Positions 20,377 to 31,357 of a DNA stretch of 64,000 nt are shown here, one piece after another. This DNA is from Orychophragmus violaceus (taxonomy: Eukaryota; Streptophyta; Magnoliopsida; Brassicales; Brassicaceae), in assembly GCA_030180135.1 (NCBI GenBank), contig CM058239.1:41825789-41889788 (forward strand), written 5' to 3'. The notes beneath the pieces are model-generated. The model searched no databases, had not been told where the DNA came from, and saw only the letters and a program-made list of their open reading frames with translations. Numbering within the stretch: position 1 is the stretch's first letter; every line of letters starts with the position of its first letter. The position numbers and the translations under genes were made by a program.

Positions 20377-21440
20377 TTCGTCAGAGAAAAAAACGAGAGG
20401 ATAGCAAATAGAAATTAGGGATTTAACTTTTACTACTCAACAGTTTCGTTTAGGTGATGTCAAAAAAAAAAAAAAAAATTCGTTTAGGTATAGAGAAAGG
20501 GTATAATGTCTACCGTCTTCTTTCTTCTTCTTTCATAATTAAAACTAGATTTTGATCCCCACACACACAAATATTAATTAAATAATTTATTAGTTTATTT
20601 TTTTTATTTTACTTAATCATTTTATCGATTTTTTTTGTGTCAAAATTATTTTATTGATTTTGTCCTTTAATTTGTTTTAATTATTTATATTTTTTAAGTA
20701 AAAATATTTTGTTTTGTTTTCGTAATCATTTTAAATTAAATTATTTTTTATTATCTACAGCGAGATAATTTTTTTTTATAGATTTTATCATTATTACTTT
20801 TGAATATCTTTGCCCAATCAATTTTAGTTAACTATTGAATTTATATTTTTTCTATTTATGTTGTCGTTAATGTTTTTTTTTTAAATAATATTATGATGTA
20901 TTTTATATATTTTGTACTCCGCTGGATAAAAACATATTAGATTTTCTTTCTCTAAACAGATAGAGTTCCGGGATCAAATTAAACCTGAGTTCAAAAACCT
21001 TACGATTAAAGAATATTAGATAACAATAATGGTGCAATGAATACAATAAATTTTAAATATAAATAATAATCATAATCATAAATCAAATATTTTAAAAATA
21101 AATAACTAAAATATAATACTAATAGTTATATGTAGCTCTGAAATGTCTAAAAATGTCACTAATGAATAGCTCTAATTGTTTGTCATTTTGCTTTGTTATT
21201 TTTTATTTAAAAGTTTTCTTCTCAATAGTTCAACATGTGGATCTCTAGGATTTAAAAAAAAAAAATCTTGGAACAAAAGATATTCCTTCAAGTTCTCACT
21301 TCTACAAAGTTAAGTAATCGAGCGTACTAAAAAATTAATATTAAGACATCATTAATTAATTAACTATATGTAAATAAATATAGAGTATATTTATATAAAC
21401 TACCTGATAGATTTCGATTATTATTGTGAATCTAATAACA
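20377..21440. other. AT-rich spacer upstream of the F-box gene
   Basis: The DNA is very AT-rich with poly-A/T runs (for example 20461-20478) and no coding frame. Its left end must hold the F-box promoter, but I see no clear TATA box at a fixed distance. Confidence 0.5.
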
Positions 21441-21456
21441 CAAATAACCGTTTATC
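21441..21456 (+). repeat. Target-site duplication of the non-coding retroposon, left copy
   Basis: CAAATAACCGTTTATC is repeated exactly at 37160-37175, about 15.7 kb away, on the far side of two nested Copia elements. Confidence 0.9.
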
Positions 21457-22313
21457 CAACGCTTTTGAGTGGCCTTATCTCTTTCTCTCTCTATCTCTAG
21501 GCGATTTCCGGCTAAGTTCCGTCGCCTCTCCGGTCAGCGTCTTCGCCGGAGAGGGCTCCCTCTTTTTCTTCTTTCTTTCTTCCAGGCAGTCCTTCAACCG
21601 CGTTCTCTCCTCCCCTCAGTCTAGTTGGTGTGGCGGTGGGATGAACCTTCAGATTTAGCGGCGTTCGGTGGCGGAGGTTCCTCGGCGGCAGCGCGTCAAC
21701 TCCTTAGATCCGCGGGGACCGGATCTGGTGGCTGACGTCCCCCCCTTCGCTGTCTCCGGTATGTTCTCTCCGCTGCTCTCCGAGTTTCGTTGTCTCTCGT
21801 GGCTCTCCGGCACAGCTTTTCAGCGGTGGTTTTTCGGACTCCGGCGTGGGTCTCTTTCAGCGGCGCGGTTGCATGTCTTCGTTGGGTAAGCTTCGTCGCC
21901 TCATCGTTTGCTAGAGGACGGTGGCGGTGGGTGACGCGGCTCTCGCGGCGGTGGTGGTGGACCGAAAATGGCCGGGAAACCTTTTGTCCTCCTAGGCATC
22001 GCTTCTTCTTCGGCGGTGGACCGACAATGGTGGCTGAGGGTGGGCTCCTCTCCCTTCCCGCGCCTAGGCATCACTTCACATGTCCTGTGTTCTCTGCGGG
22101 GTCTTCTTCACCGGTGCTCTTGACGGTGCTTCTTCTCCTTTTCTCGGTGGCTCGGCGGTCGCTTGCTCGGTGGCGGCCTTTCTAGGTGGATTGTCTCCCG
22201 GCTCAGATCTTCTTCCCGTGGCGGCGTTCTGCTACCTAGGGTTTCTAGATTTAGGGCCTCTTTTGGGCCAGCTAGGTTAAGGGTTATGGTGAGTTCGGGC
22301 CCATTAGGGGTTA

Positions 22314-22951
22314 TGTTGGGATAGTGTCCTGAAATCACACCTGTACTCACTCCTGTGATAGTTGTGTGTCGAGATCTGACATTCGTATAATACTGGGCGT
22401 TTGCAATGCTTTGCTAGAAGCCTCTTGCAATATGTAGGTTGTGGACTTACTGCCAGTATTATATGATCCTATAGGGTCACACACCTAAGCGAACTGGAAG
22501 CTACGACATGGGAATGATCATTGTGGCAATGATCATGTTATGTGTATTGAAATACACATAAGAATCGATATAAAGGTGTTGTGTCGATCGACACAGCTTG
22601 TGTGTCGGTCGACACAGTTCGGATTTTCCGAACAGGCTTTTCGGGTTATGGCTTAATTGAGTCTGGCCCGTTAAGCACGTTTAGGTCGAATAAAAACGTG
22701 TTTAGTTCGACCTAAACAAGAGAGCCGTCCAGTTTTCTTGACAGAAACACTAGACACACCAGAACCTTTCGATCCCCATTGATCCGGCACTAGCATCCCG
22801 TTTCCAGCGAGCGTGCGTGTGTATCTGGTAGAGGCAAAGCGTTGCGTTGCTCCACTGATCTCGTTCACCATCTTCTTCCGCTGCCAAAGGTAAGAACGAG
22901 GTTGGTTCTAAATTTCAATATAACAAACCCTAGATCCATCGGGATCCAACA
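22314..22951 (+). repeat. Copia-1 left LTR
   Basis: It contains a TATA box (TATAAA, 22569-22574) and, 8 bp further, a pair of 12-bp palindromes (22582-22593 and 22603-22614) over the expected transcription start. Next come a 12-bp perfect stem (22679-22690 with 22706-22717), whose edge and loop carry AATAAA (22689-22694), and a strong splice donor AAAG/GTAAGAACG (intron from 22890). U3, R and U5 can therefore be placed roughly at 22314-22600, 22600-22720 and 22720-22951. Confidence 0.9.
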
Positions 22952-22952
22952 G

Positions 22953-22964
22953 TGGTATCAGAGC
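22953..22964 (+). promoter_or_regulatory. Primer-binding site (initiator Met tRNA type), Copia-1
   Basis: TGGTATCAGAGC starts one base after the LTR. It is the common plant Copia site complementary to the 3' end of initiator methionine tRNA. Confidence 0.92.
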
Positions 22965-23113
22965 ATGCTTAGGGTTTAGCTATTGAAACTGGTAATATAA
23001 AATCGAAACTTGATGTTGTTGATCTGTATATTGCTTGCTGAATCGTGTTTTCATAGAATAAATCTCGGATTTTGTCTCTGTTGAAAAAACGATGAACTGT
23101 TGAAATCGCACTG

Positions 23114-23652
23114 TGTCGATCGACACAAAGCGTGTGTCGGTCGACACGCCGCGGCGAAAAATGTAAAATTTTAGGGTTTGTCGCAGGGTGTCGATCGACA
23201 CAAAGCGTGTGTCGGTCGACACAGAGCGAAAACTCGCGAATAAAATTTAGGGTTTATCGCACAGTATCGATCGACACAAAGCGTGTGTCGGTCGATACAA
23301 AGCGAAAATCCGTAAATAATTCTAGGGTTTCGATCTGAGATCGAGTACCCGTAATCGTGTTGCGTCGATCGATACACTGGGTGTGTCGGTCGACACAGGC
23401 AATGCGATCAGATAGATCGGTTCAATTGGATTGGACCGGTTATCTAGCTCGGTTAATTTTATTAACCAAATTGATTCTGGTTTGGTCATATCGATCGACA
23501 CACAGTGTGTGACGATCGACATGGACCATTAAACCGAACTGGTTCAATTGAATTGAATCGGTTAAGTAAATTCGATCCGGTTCGACCGGTTATCGAAGAA
23601 CGGTTTGAATAGAGTTGCGTCGATCGATACCAATGGTTGGCGTCGATCGACA
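23114..23652 (+). repeat. Array of six paired TCGATCGA palindromes in the Copia-1 leader
   Basis: Each pair is two 12-mers of the form TGTCGATCGACA or TGTCGGTCGACA. The starts are 23114/23135, 23189/23210, 23265/23286, 23363/23384, 23489/23510 and 23618/23641. Five pairs are spaced 21 bp and the last 23 bp. The pairs are separated by 75 to 129 bp of unlike sequence, although words such as AGGGTTT and AAAGCG recur. The same paired module is in the Copia-1 LTRs and throughout elements A and B. Confidence 0.95.
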
Positions 23653-24301
23653 CAACGTCCGCAGACATGTTGGTTTGACCACAAATTTGCATAAAGCAGA
23701 ATAATCTAATCCTAAAAGTATTAGATGAATCTAAACTTAATAAAACTAAATGTTTTAATTAAAAGTTATTATTTTTGATATATATAGTGAATATAAATCA
23801 AGATAAGATTAGTTCTTTTCCTCAACTAAATATCAAGTGATCTTGATGTCTTGCCCGATCTTGTCTACTGTCAAAAACTCCTGATGTTGTTGGGTATCCT
23901 TGGAGTCCTTGGTATCCACAACAAAATGAGTAAGGCAGGTGGTCAATGACAGACTTGCAGTGCAACTGTCAGTGATCACAAGACAAATAAAAGATTGGTT
24001 ATACTTGACTGGGCTGTCAGAAGTTCTGGGCCCAGAGACATCAGAGTGGATTGGACATAGTTTGTCTTATTCACGACCAAGAGTTGTACTGAGTACAATT
24101 AGCAATGATTTGCTTACCTAGATAACTAAAGCTTGAGTAACGGCGAGTCGCCCACTCAAATTTTAGTAATCTGAGGATCTTGGATCATTGTATTCATATG
24201 AGGAAACATAGTTTGAATACAATGCGAGTTTTCTTATTAGATAAGAATTCTCATTCCTTGTGCTTTATAACTAAAATCTACCTTTTATTTGAATTACAGC
24301 T

Positions 24302-27300
24302 ATGTCTGTCTCAAATCACATCAACACTTTCTCACTAAGATCCGTCCTTCAGAAGGACAAGCTAAATGGATCTAATTTCTTGGAATGGTATCGGAACCTG
24401 AGAATAGTTCTCAGGCAAGAGAACAAGGAATATGTCCTTGAAAGAGTTCTCACCGAGAGGCCACGTTCCAATGCTCCGCAGACAGAAAAGAATGCTTGGG
24501 ATAAGCATTCAGCGGATGTCAAAGATGTTAATTGTCTAATGATGGTGACTATGAACTCTGAGCTGCAGAAGCAATATGAGAACGTGTTGTCACCCATTGA
24601 GATGATTAACAGCCTGAAAGCTTTGTTTCAGGAGCAAGCTCGCACAGAGAGATACCAAACGGTTAAATCTCTCATGGATTGCAAGCTGGCTAAGGACAGT
24701 CCAGTAAGTCCTCATGTCCTTAAAATGATGGGTTACATTGATAACCTGGGGAAACTGGACTGTGCCATTAGCCAGGAGCTGGCCACTGACATGATTCTGC
24801 AGTCATTGCCGTCGTGTTTTGATCAGTTCATTATGAACTACAACATGCAAAACATGACTAAGACATTGACTGAGTTGCACGGTATGCTGAAGACAGCAGA
24901 ACCAAATCTCAAGAAGGCTACTCCCAGTGTCCTGATGGTACAAGGGAATAAGAGGTTTAAGAAACCTAAGAAGGGTAAGGGTAAGACCCAGGTTGTCCAG
25001 GCTGAAAGTCAGGACAAGCCCAAGCCGAAACCCAAATCCGGGCCTTCTCCTGAGGATAAGTGCAACTACTGCAAGCAGTTGGGGCATTGGAAGAAAGACT
25101 GCAAGAAGTTCATGGAAGATTACAAGAAGCTGAAGAAGACGTATGACGCGTCTGATTCAGGTATTTATGTTATCGAACTTGGTATTATATCTTCTCATTC
25201 TACTTCGTGGGTATTGGATACCGGCTGCGGTGCTCATATTTGTACTGATGTGCAGGCACTAAGAAACAGTAGGACGCTGAAGAAAGGACAAGTAGAGCTA
25301 CGAGTCGGGAATGGAGCTAAGGTTGCTGCACTGGCCGTAGGCACCTACGAGTTGTCTTTACCTTCGGGCATGGTTTTAATTTTGAATAATTGCTACTATG
25401 TACCTGCGATTAGCAGAAACATAATTTCAGTTTCCGTTTTGGATTTGGAAGGTTTTGATTTTGCTGTTAAGAATAAAGTTTGTTCTTTTAATCGTGATGG
25501 TAATTATTATGGTAGCGCCCCATTAGATAATGGGTTATATCTGTTAAACCAAGAAATGCCTGTCTTTAACATAAATACAAAGAGGTTTAAGTCCAATGAC
25601 GAAAACCCGACTTTCTTAGGGCATTGTCGTTTGGGCCATATCAATGAGAAACGCATCCAGAGGCTCCATCGAAATGGGCTTCTGGGCTCATTTGATTTTG
25701 AATCATGTGAGAAATGCGAGTCTTGTTTGGTGGGCAAAATGGCTAGAGCCCCTTTCAACAAACCAAATGAAAGGGCCAGTGATTTATTGGGCCTTGTTCA
25801 TACTGATGTATGTGGGCCAATGAGTACTGCTGCCAGAGGAAACTTTAAGTACTTCATTACCTTTACTGATGATTTCAGTAGGTATGGCTATGTCTATTTG
25901 ATGAGACACAAGTCAGAATCCTTTGATAGATTCAAGGAATTCAAGAATGAAGTACATAATCAACTTGGCAAGAGTATCAAGATTCTGCGATCGGATCGCG
26001 GAGGAGAATACTTTAGCCAAGAATTCAGCGACTATCTGAGCGAGTGTGGAATCGTTTCACAACTCACTCCTCCTGGTACACCCCAATGGAATGGAGTGTC
26101 GGAGAGGAGAAATCGAACTTTATTGGATATGGTTCGGTCTATGATGAGTCATTCTAATCTTCCACTATCCTTTTGGGGATATGCTCTAGAAACGTCTGCG
26201 TTTACACTGAATAGAGTGCCATCTAAATCAGTAGAAAAGACACCACATGAACTGTGGACTGGGAACGTTCCTAGTCTGTCTTTCCTAAGGATTTGGGGTT
26301 GCGAGGCTTATGTCAAACGTTTAATCTCTGACAAGCTTGCACCCAAATCAGATAAATGCTATTTCGTTGGTTATCCTAAGGAAACCAAGGCATACTACTT
26401 TTACAACCAATCTGAGAACAAAGTATTTGTTGCTCGGGACTGTTCTTTTCTTGAGAGGGAGTTTCTCTCTAAGAAAAACAGTGGGAGTAAAGTACATCTC
26501 GAAGAAATTCAAGATGCACAGGAGACTGCCCAACCTATTGAGGAAGAGCAGCAGTTGGATCCACAAAGTTCTGTGGAACCGGCGCCTGTGGAGCCTGAAG
26601 TTCGCAGATCCGGAAGGATCCGTCACGAACCCGAGAGATACTATGGATTTCTCGTAACCAATTCAAATGATCTGATGGTCATTGAAGGTGACGAACCAGC
26701 GACCTTTGCGGAAGCAATGATGGGCCCGGACTCCGAAAAGTGGCTTGGAGCCTCTAAATCCGAAATGACGTCCATGTCAGAAAACCAAGTATGGTCCTTG
26801 GTCGATTTACCTAGTGGTGTAAAAGCCATTGAGTGTAAATGGATCTTCAAGAAGAAGATTGACGTGGATGGCAATGTACAGATTTACAAAGCGAGATTGG
26901 TGGCTAAAGGTTTCAAACAAATTTATGGTATTGACTATGATGAAACCTATTCCCCAGTAGCTATGATTAAATCTATTCGGATTCTTCTAGCGATTGCTGC
27001 TCATTATGATTATGAGATTTGGCAGATGGATGTCAAAACCGCATTCCTGAATGGTATTCTGGAAGAGGATGTGTACATGACACAGCCTGAAGGTTTTGTC
27101 GATCCTAAAAACGCTGGGAAGGTATGCAAGCTTCATAAATCCATTTATGGGTTGAAGTAAGCATCACGGAGTTGGAATCTTCGTTTTGATGAAGAAGTAA
27201 AACAATTCGGTTTCATCAAGAACGAAGAAGAATCATGTGTATACAAGAAGACAAGTGGGAGCAAAATTGCATTTCTTGTACTGTATGTCGATGACATACT

Positions 27301-28105
27301 CCTCCTCGGTAATGACGTTCCGTTGCTTCAGTCTATTAAGACTTGGCTAGGAAGTTATTTTTCCATGAAAGACATGGGAGAAGCCGCATACATTCTTGGA
27401 ATCAGAATCTACAGAGATAGAACTAACAAGCTGATTGGATTGTGCCAAGACACTTATATAGATAAGGTGTTGCACAGATTCAGGATGCACGATTCCAAGA
27501 AGGGCTTCATACCAATGTCTCATGGCAAGAGTCTCTGCAAGAAGCAGTGTCCGGCGACACCTGCTGAGCGAGAACGCATGAATAGGATTCCTTATGCCTC
27601 TGCAATAGGATCTATTATGTATGCCATGCTCTGCACTCGTCCAGATGTAGCTTACGCGTTAAGCATGACGAGTAGATACCAATCTGATCCAGGTGAAGCT
27701 CACTGGACAGCTGTCAAGAATATTCTCAAGTATTTGAGACATACTAAGGACAAGTTCCTTGTGTATGGAGATAGTGATGAACTTGTGGTGAATGGATTCA
27801 CCGATGCGAGTTTTCAGACGGACATAGACGATTTCCGATCACAGTCTGGATATGTCTTCTGTCTAAATGGCGGTGCGGTGAGCTGGAAGAGCTCTAAGCA
27901 GAATACCGTAGCTGACTCCACAACGGAAGCTGAATATGTTGCTGCTTCAGAAGCGGCAAAGGAAGCTGTTTGGATCAAGAAGTTCATGACTGAACTTGGT
28001 GTGGTTCCTAGTATCTTGGAGCCAGTGGCTTTGTTCTGCGATAACAATGGAGCCATTGCTCAGGCGAAAGAACCCAGGTCACACCAGAAGTCCAAACACG
28101 GTTAG
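24302..28105 (+). pseudogene. Copia-1 gag-pol polyprotein, first part, two in-frame stops
   Basis: One frame holds all Copia domains in order. The Gag region opens with a LNGSNFLEWYRNLRI segment. A CCHC knuckle follows (C254, C257, H262, C267), then a protease with DTG at 306-308 and the integrase zinc region (CRLGHINEKR, then CEKCESCLVGK). The integrase core has its first Asp at 502 (HTDVCGPM) and the RSDRGGEY motif. The reverse transcriptase has YVDD at 995-998, and an RNase H follows. An ochre stop at 27158-27160 breaks the reverse transcriptase in the YGLK motif. TAG at 28103-28105 breaks the RNase H after SKH. Both are in frame with no shift. The frame is then cut at 28124 by Copia-2 and resumes at 35424. 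Confidence 0.92.
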
Positions 28106-28681
28106 AGGAAATATCATCTGATTCTGTTGGGAATGTCCTGAAATCTACCGTACTATCTCTAGAAAGTATGATAAGTGTCGAGATCAGACATAAGTCATAA
28201 ATACTGGGTGATCATGATGGCTTGCTAGAGTCCGCTCATGATCTATAAGTTTAGGACTTATTACCAGTATTGTATGATCCCGAAGGGTCACACACCATAG
28301 CTAACGGGAAAGTTAAATGGAATTAATACGGTAAGATGCAATGGCATTTACTGTATTAGATCAGAGAATTGGGCCAGACAAAATACAGGCTTTTGTCTGA
28401 TTTGTGTCTTGGGCCCAAAAGATTAATGAGCCATTAGTCTAATGACTTGGGCCCATTAATGAGAGATAAAAGAATGAGAAACCCTAAGGAAGAGCCTAGC
28501 TCTTGCGATTTCCTCTGGGTGGCCGCGAGTCTCTTTCTCCAACTCTCTCTCTCTGATTCATCCATCTCTTTGGTCTAGCAGCCGTCCCTTGCTTGTAAGA
28601 GTGTGGATACTTGAGGAGGAGCCGATTCTCATCAGCTCTAATCTGATCTTGTCATTACCACCAATCACTCCGCTGCAAAAG

Positions 28682-30464
28682 GTAAAGATCAGGTTGGTTT
28701 TATGATTTGTTTTGCAAGAACCTAGATCTGTTTAAGATTATGTGTTAGGTTGTAATTTGGGAATTAAACCTTGAACAAACACCATAATCCTTCAGTGGTA
28801 TCAGAGCCAGGTTATTGGTTTCTTGTAATTTGGATCTTAATATGGCTTGATCGATCGTTTTCAATTGATAATGTTGACCTTGTTATTCAATCAAAATAAA
28901 TCGCTTGTTGATTGGTTTGTTATTATCATGTTCACAAGTGATTTGAAAAGTCAGTTAATTGAATCAATTATCATTCGTTAATGGAATCGATTGTTGTCTA
29001 TTTGTTAATGGATTCGTTTGTTGAATTGTTAATGAGACAAAAGAGGTTGACTTTGCTTTGTTAAGAATCGCTTGGTTAAAATTGGTCATCGTTTTGTCTT
29101 GTTGTGCAATCGACTAAAGAGTCAACATGTGCGATCGAAATTGTTTAATGAATCGCTTGATAATTGAATTGGTCAATGGTCAAAATCATTTGTTGTCTTA
29201 AAGTGATCGCTTGAATTATGTTTGATCAAGCCGCGTGATGCGTTAATGGGAACGTGACGATCGGATCGTGATGGGCCTAGGGTTGGATCGTGGGTCCATG
29301 ATCCGATCAAGGATACGATCGTTTGACCCGTTAAAATTTTACGTCCCACGAATAGTCAATCGGTTAAACCGAGCTTCGCGGTTCGTTGCCCAAAACCACA
29401 CCAATTAAACCGGTCCATTTAATTGGCGGTTAATTGTGTGTTTAAAGCCTTAAACCGCAAGTTAAATCAAATTGGCTAAAACACTAGGTGTTTCTTCCCG
29501 GTTTTGGATTTAACTGAACCGATCCAATTTAATTGGTGGTTCAAGCGGTTAACCCAAATCGCGGTTTGCTGGAAATAATTTAATACTTGGTATTATTTAA
29601 TTTCTGGTTAAACCAGATTGAAATTCAAAAAATTGAATTTTAACCTAAACCGAAGGCTGGTCTAAGTTTGATTTGGTTGGACCAAATAATTTAGAGATAG
29701 TATGGTTTAGTAAATAACCGATGGTTTTGATAGTTAATTTGGTCTTGGACCAGAATTAATAAACCGGATCGGTTCTGTCAAATTATTGGGCCAGCTGGAA
29801 TTCTATGGTCTTGGGCCAAGAATTGGGCCTATAATTTGTGACCCAACCCAAGATATTTAATAAAATATTTAAATTAGAAATTTCTATTTTTAGTAAGTTA
29901 CTAAATTTAGAAAGTTTCTAAAAGAAGTAAGTTTCCCAAAATAGTAATCTTCTATTTTTGGAAATAAAACTTAAAAATCCTCAAAAACAATATCAAGCTT
30001 GGATGTCTTTCCAATCTTGTCAGCTACTTAACGCTTATTTGATTACAGATATGGCTTACAGTGTGAGGTGTCTGTTTTCGCGTAAGTAAAGTAGTATATA
30101 GTCACTAATTTCATTGGGAGTCCCAGATTTTAGTGATTATTTGGCTGTAAGAGATTGGTTTCCTTGACTGGACCATCGGGAGTCCCGGGCCTTGAGACAT
30201 CTGGTGAATTTGGGCCTCGGGTCCAATTCACAACCGAGAGTTATTGGTTATAACTAGCTGTGTGTATGCTTACCAAGTAAAGCTAATTCTGGGTGACGGC
30301 CAGTGGCCCACTTTGGATTTAGCTAAACATGGGTCTCGGAATCATTGTATTCTTATGAGGTTAAACGAAGAAATTTTGAATACAATGCGAGTTTTCTTAT
30401 AAGTTGTTAAGATTACTCTTTTATGAACTTAATAACTAAAACTCTATTTATCTCTAAATTTCAG
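28682..30464 (+). promoter_or_regulatory. Predicted leader intron of Copia-2
   Basis: The donor AAAAG/GTAAAGATC in the LTR (from 28682) and the acceptor CTAAATTTCAG (ending 30464) bracket the primer site and a 1.7-kb non-coding leader. As in Copia-1, the gag ATG comes after CT, two bases past the acceptor. The leader itself has AATCGATT-like words but none of the paired 21-bp modules. Confidence 0.45.
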
Positions 30465-30466
30465 CT

Positions 30467-31357
30467 ATGACAAGCACAAACAATCAAAACACTTTCTCGA
30501 TCCGGTATGTCCTTGAGATGGACAAACTGAACGGATCAAATTTCTTGACTTGGTCGCGGAACCTGAGGCTAGTTCTCAGGCATGAGAGAAAGGACTATGT
30601 CCTTGAGAAAGCTCTCCCCGAGAGGATCAGATCCAAGGCCAGTCATGCAGTATATAATGCTTGGAATAAGCATTATAATGATGCGGTAGATGTGCGTGGT
30701 CTGATATTGGCTACCATGGACTCAGATTTGCGGAAGCAATATGAGAACATGGAGTCGCCAATAGAGATGATCAGCAGCCTGAGATTGAAATTTCAGGAGC
30801 AGGTAAGAGTGGAGAGATACCAGTTGGTTAAATCTCTCACTAGCTGCAAGCTACCGATTGATCATTCAGTAAGTCCTCATATCAGTAAAATGATGGGTTA
30901 CATTGATAACCTGAGGAAACTGGATTATCCAGTTAGCCAAGAAATGGCAACTGATATCATTCTGCAGTCACTGCCGTCAAGCTATGATAAGTTCGTAAAG
31001 GACTATATCAAGAAAGGCTTAACGAAGACGTTGACTGAACTGCATGACATGCTCAAGACAGTTGAGCCAAACGTGAAGAGTACCCTGTACAATCTCATGA
31101 AGGAGAAGGGTAGGTTTACTAAACCTAAAGCTGACAAGGGTGAAGACAATGTTGTCCAGATTTTGAATCATGGCAAGCGTATGTCTTCTGAGCCCGAGTC
31201 AGATACCTCTTACGTTGGTAAGTGCTGCTACTGTAAAGAGACTGGGCATTGGAAGAGAGATTGCATTAAATTCATGGAAGATTATGAGGAGTTGAAGTTG
31301 ATATATGAAACTACTTCCTCAGGTATTCATGTTATTACTTCAAGTTTTACCTTATAG
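30467..31357 (+). CDS. Copia-2 Gag (296 residues), open frame
   Basis: The frame is homologous along its length to the Copia-1 Gag (LNGSNFLTWSRNLRLVLRHE near the start, LTKTLTELHDMLKTVEPN in the middle). It keeps the CCHC zinc knuckle (CCYCKETGHWKRDC). Gag forms the virus-like particle and binds the genomic RNA. The frame ends at a TAG where Copia-1 has a Trp codon just before the protease DTG motif, so a Gag-only product is expected. No other lesion is visible in this part, in sharp contrast to the pol region downstream. Confidence 0.85.
   Translation: MTSTNNQNTFSIRYVLEMDKLNGSNFLTWSRNLRLVLRHERKDYVLEKALPERIRSKASHAVYNAWNKHYNDAVDVRGLILATMDSDLRKQYENMESPIEMISSLRLKFQEQVRVERYQLVKSLTSCKLPIDHSVSPHISKMMGYIDNLRKLDYPVSQEMATDIILQSLPSSYDKFVKDYIKKGLTKTLTELHDMLKTVEPNVKSTLYNLMKEKGRFTKPKADKGEDNVVQILNHGKRMSSEPESDTSYVGKCCYCKETGHWKRDCIKFMEDYEELKLIYETTSSGIHVITSSFTL

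Larger units (their letters stand above)
22890..24299 (+). promoter_or_regulatory. Predicted leader intron of Copia-1
   Basis: The donor AAAG/GTAAGAACG lies in the LTR (intron start 22890). The acceptor TTTGAATTACAG ends at 24299, and the gag ATG follows at 24302. TAACTAAAA (about 24269) could be the branch region. Splicing would remove the primer site and all six leader palindrome pairs from the mRNA. Copia-2 has the same arrangement. No transcript data are available here. Confidence 0.5.

Noticed and set aside
21790..22185. 131-codon open frame in GC-rich DNA
   Set aside because: Its Trp/Arg/Ser-rich composition and overlap with other open frames in the same non-coding retroposon show it is a composition artefact.
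23114..23652. Regular short repeats that could suggest a CRISPR-like array
   Set aside because: The repeats are paired palindromes with unequal gaps inside a retrotransposon leader of a plant genome, so a CRISPR array is not plausible.
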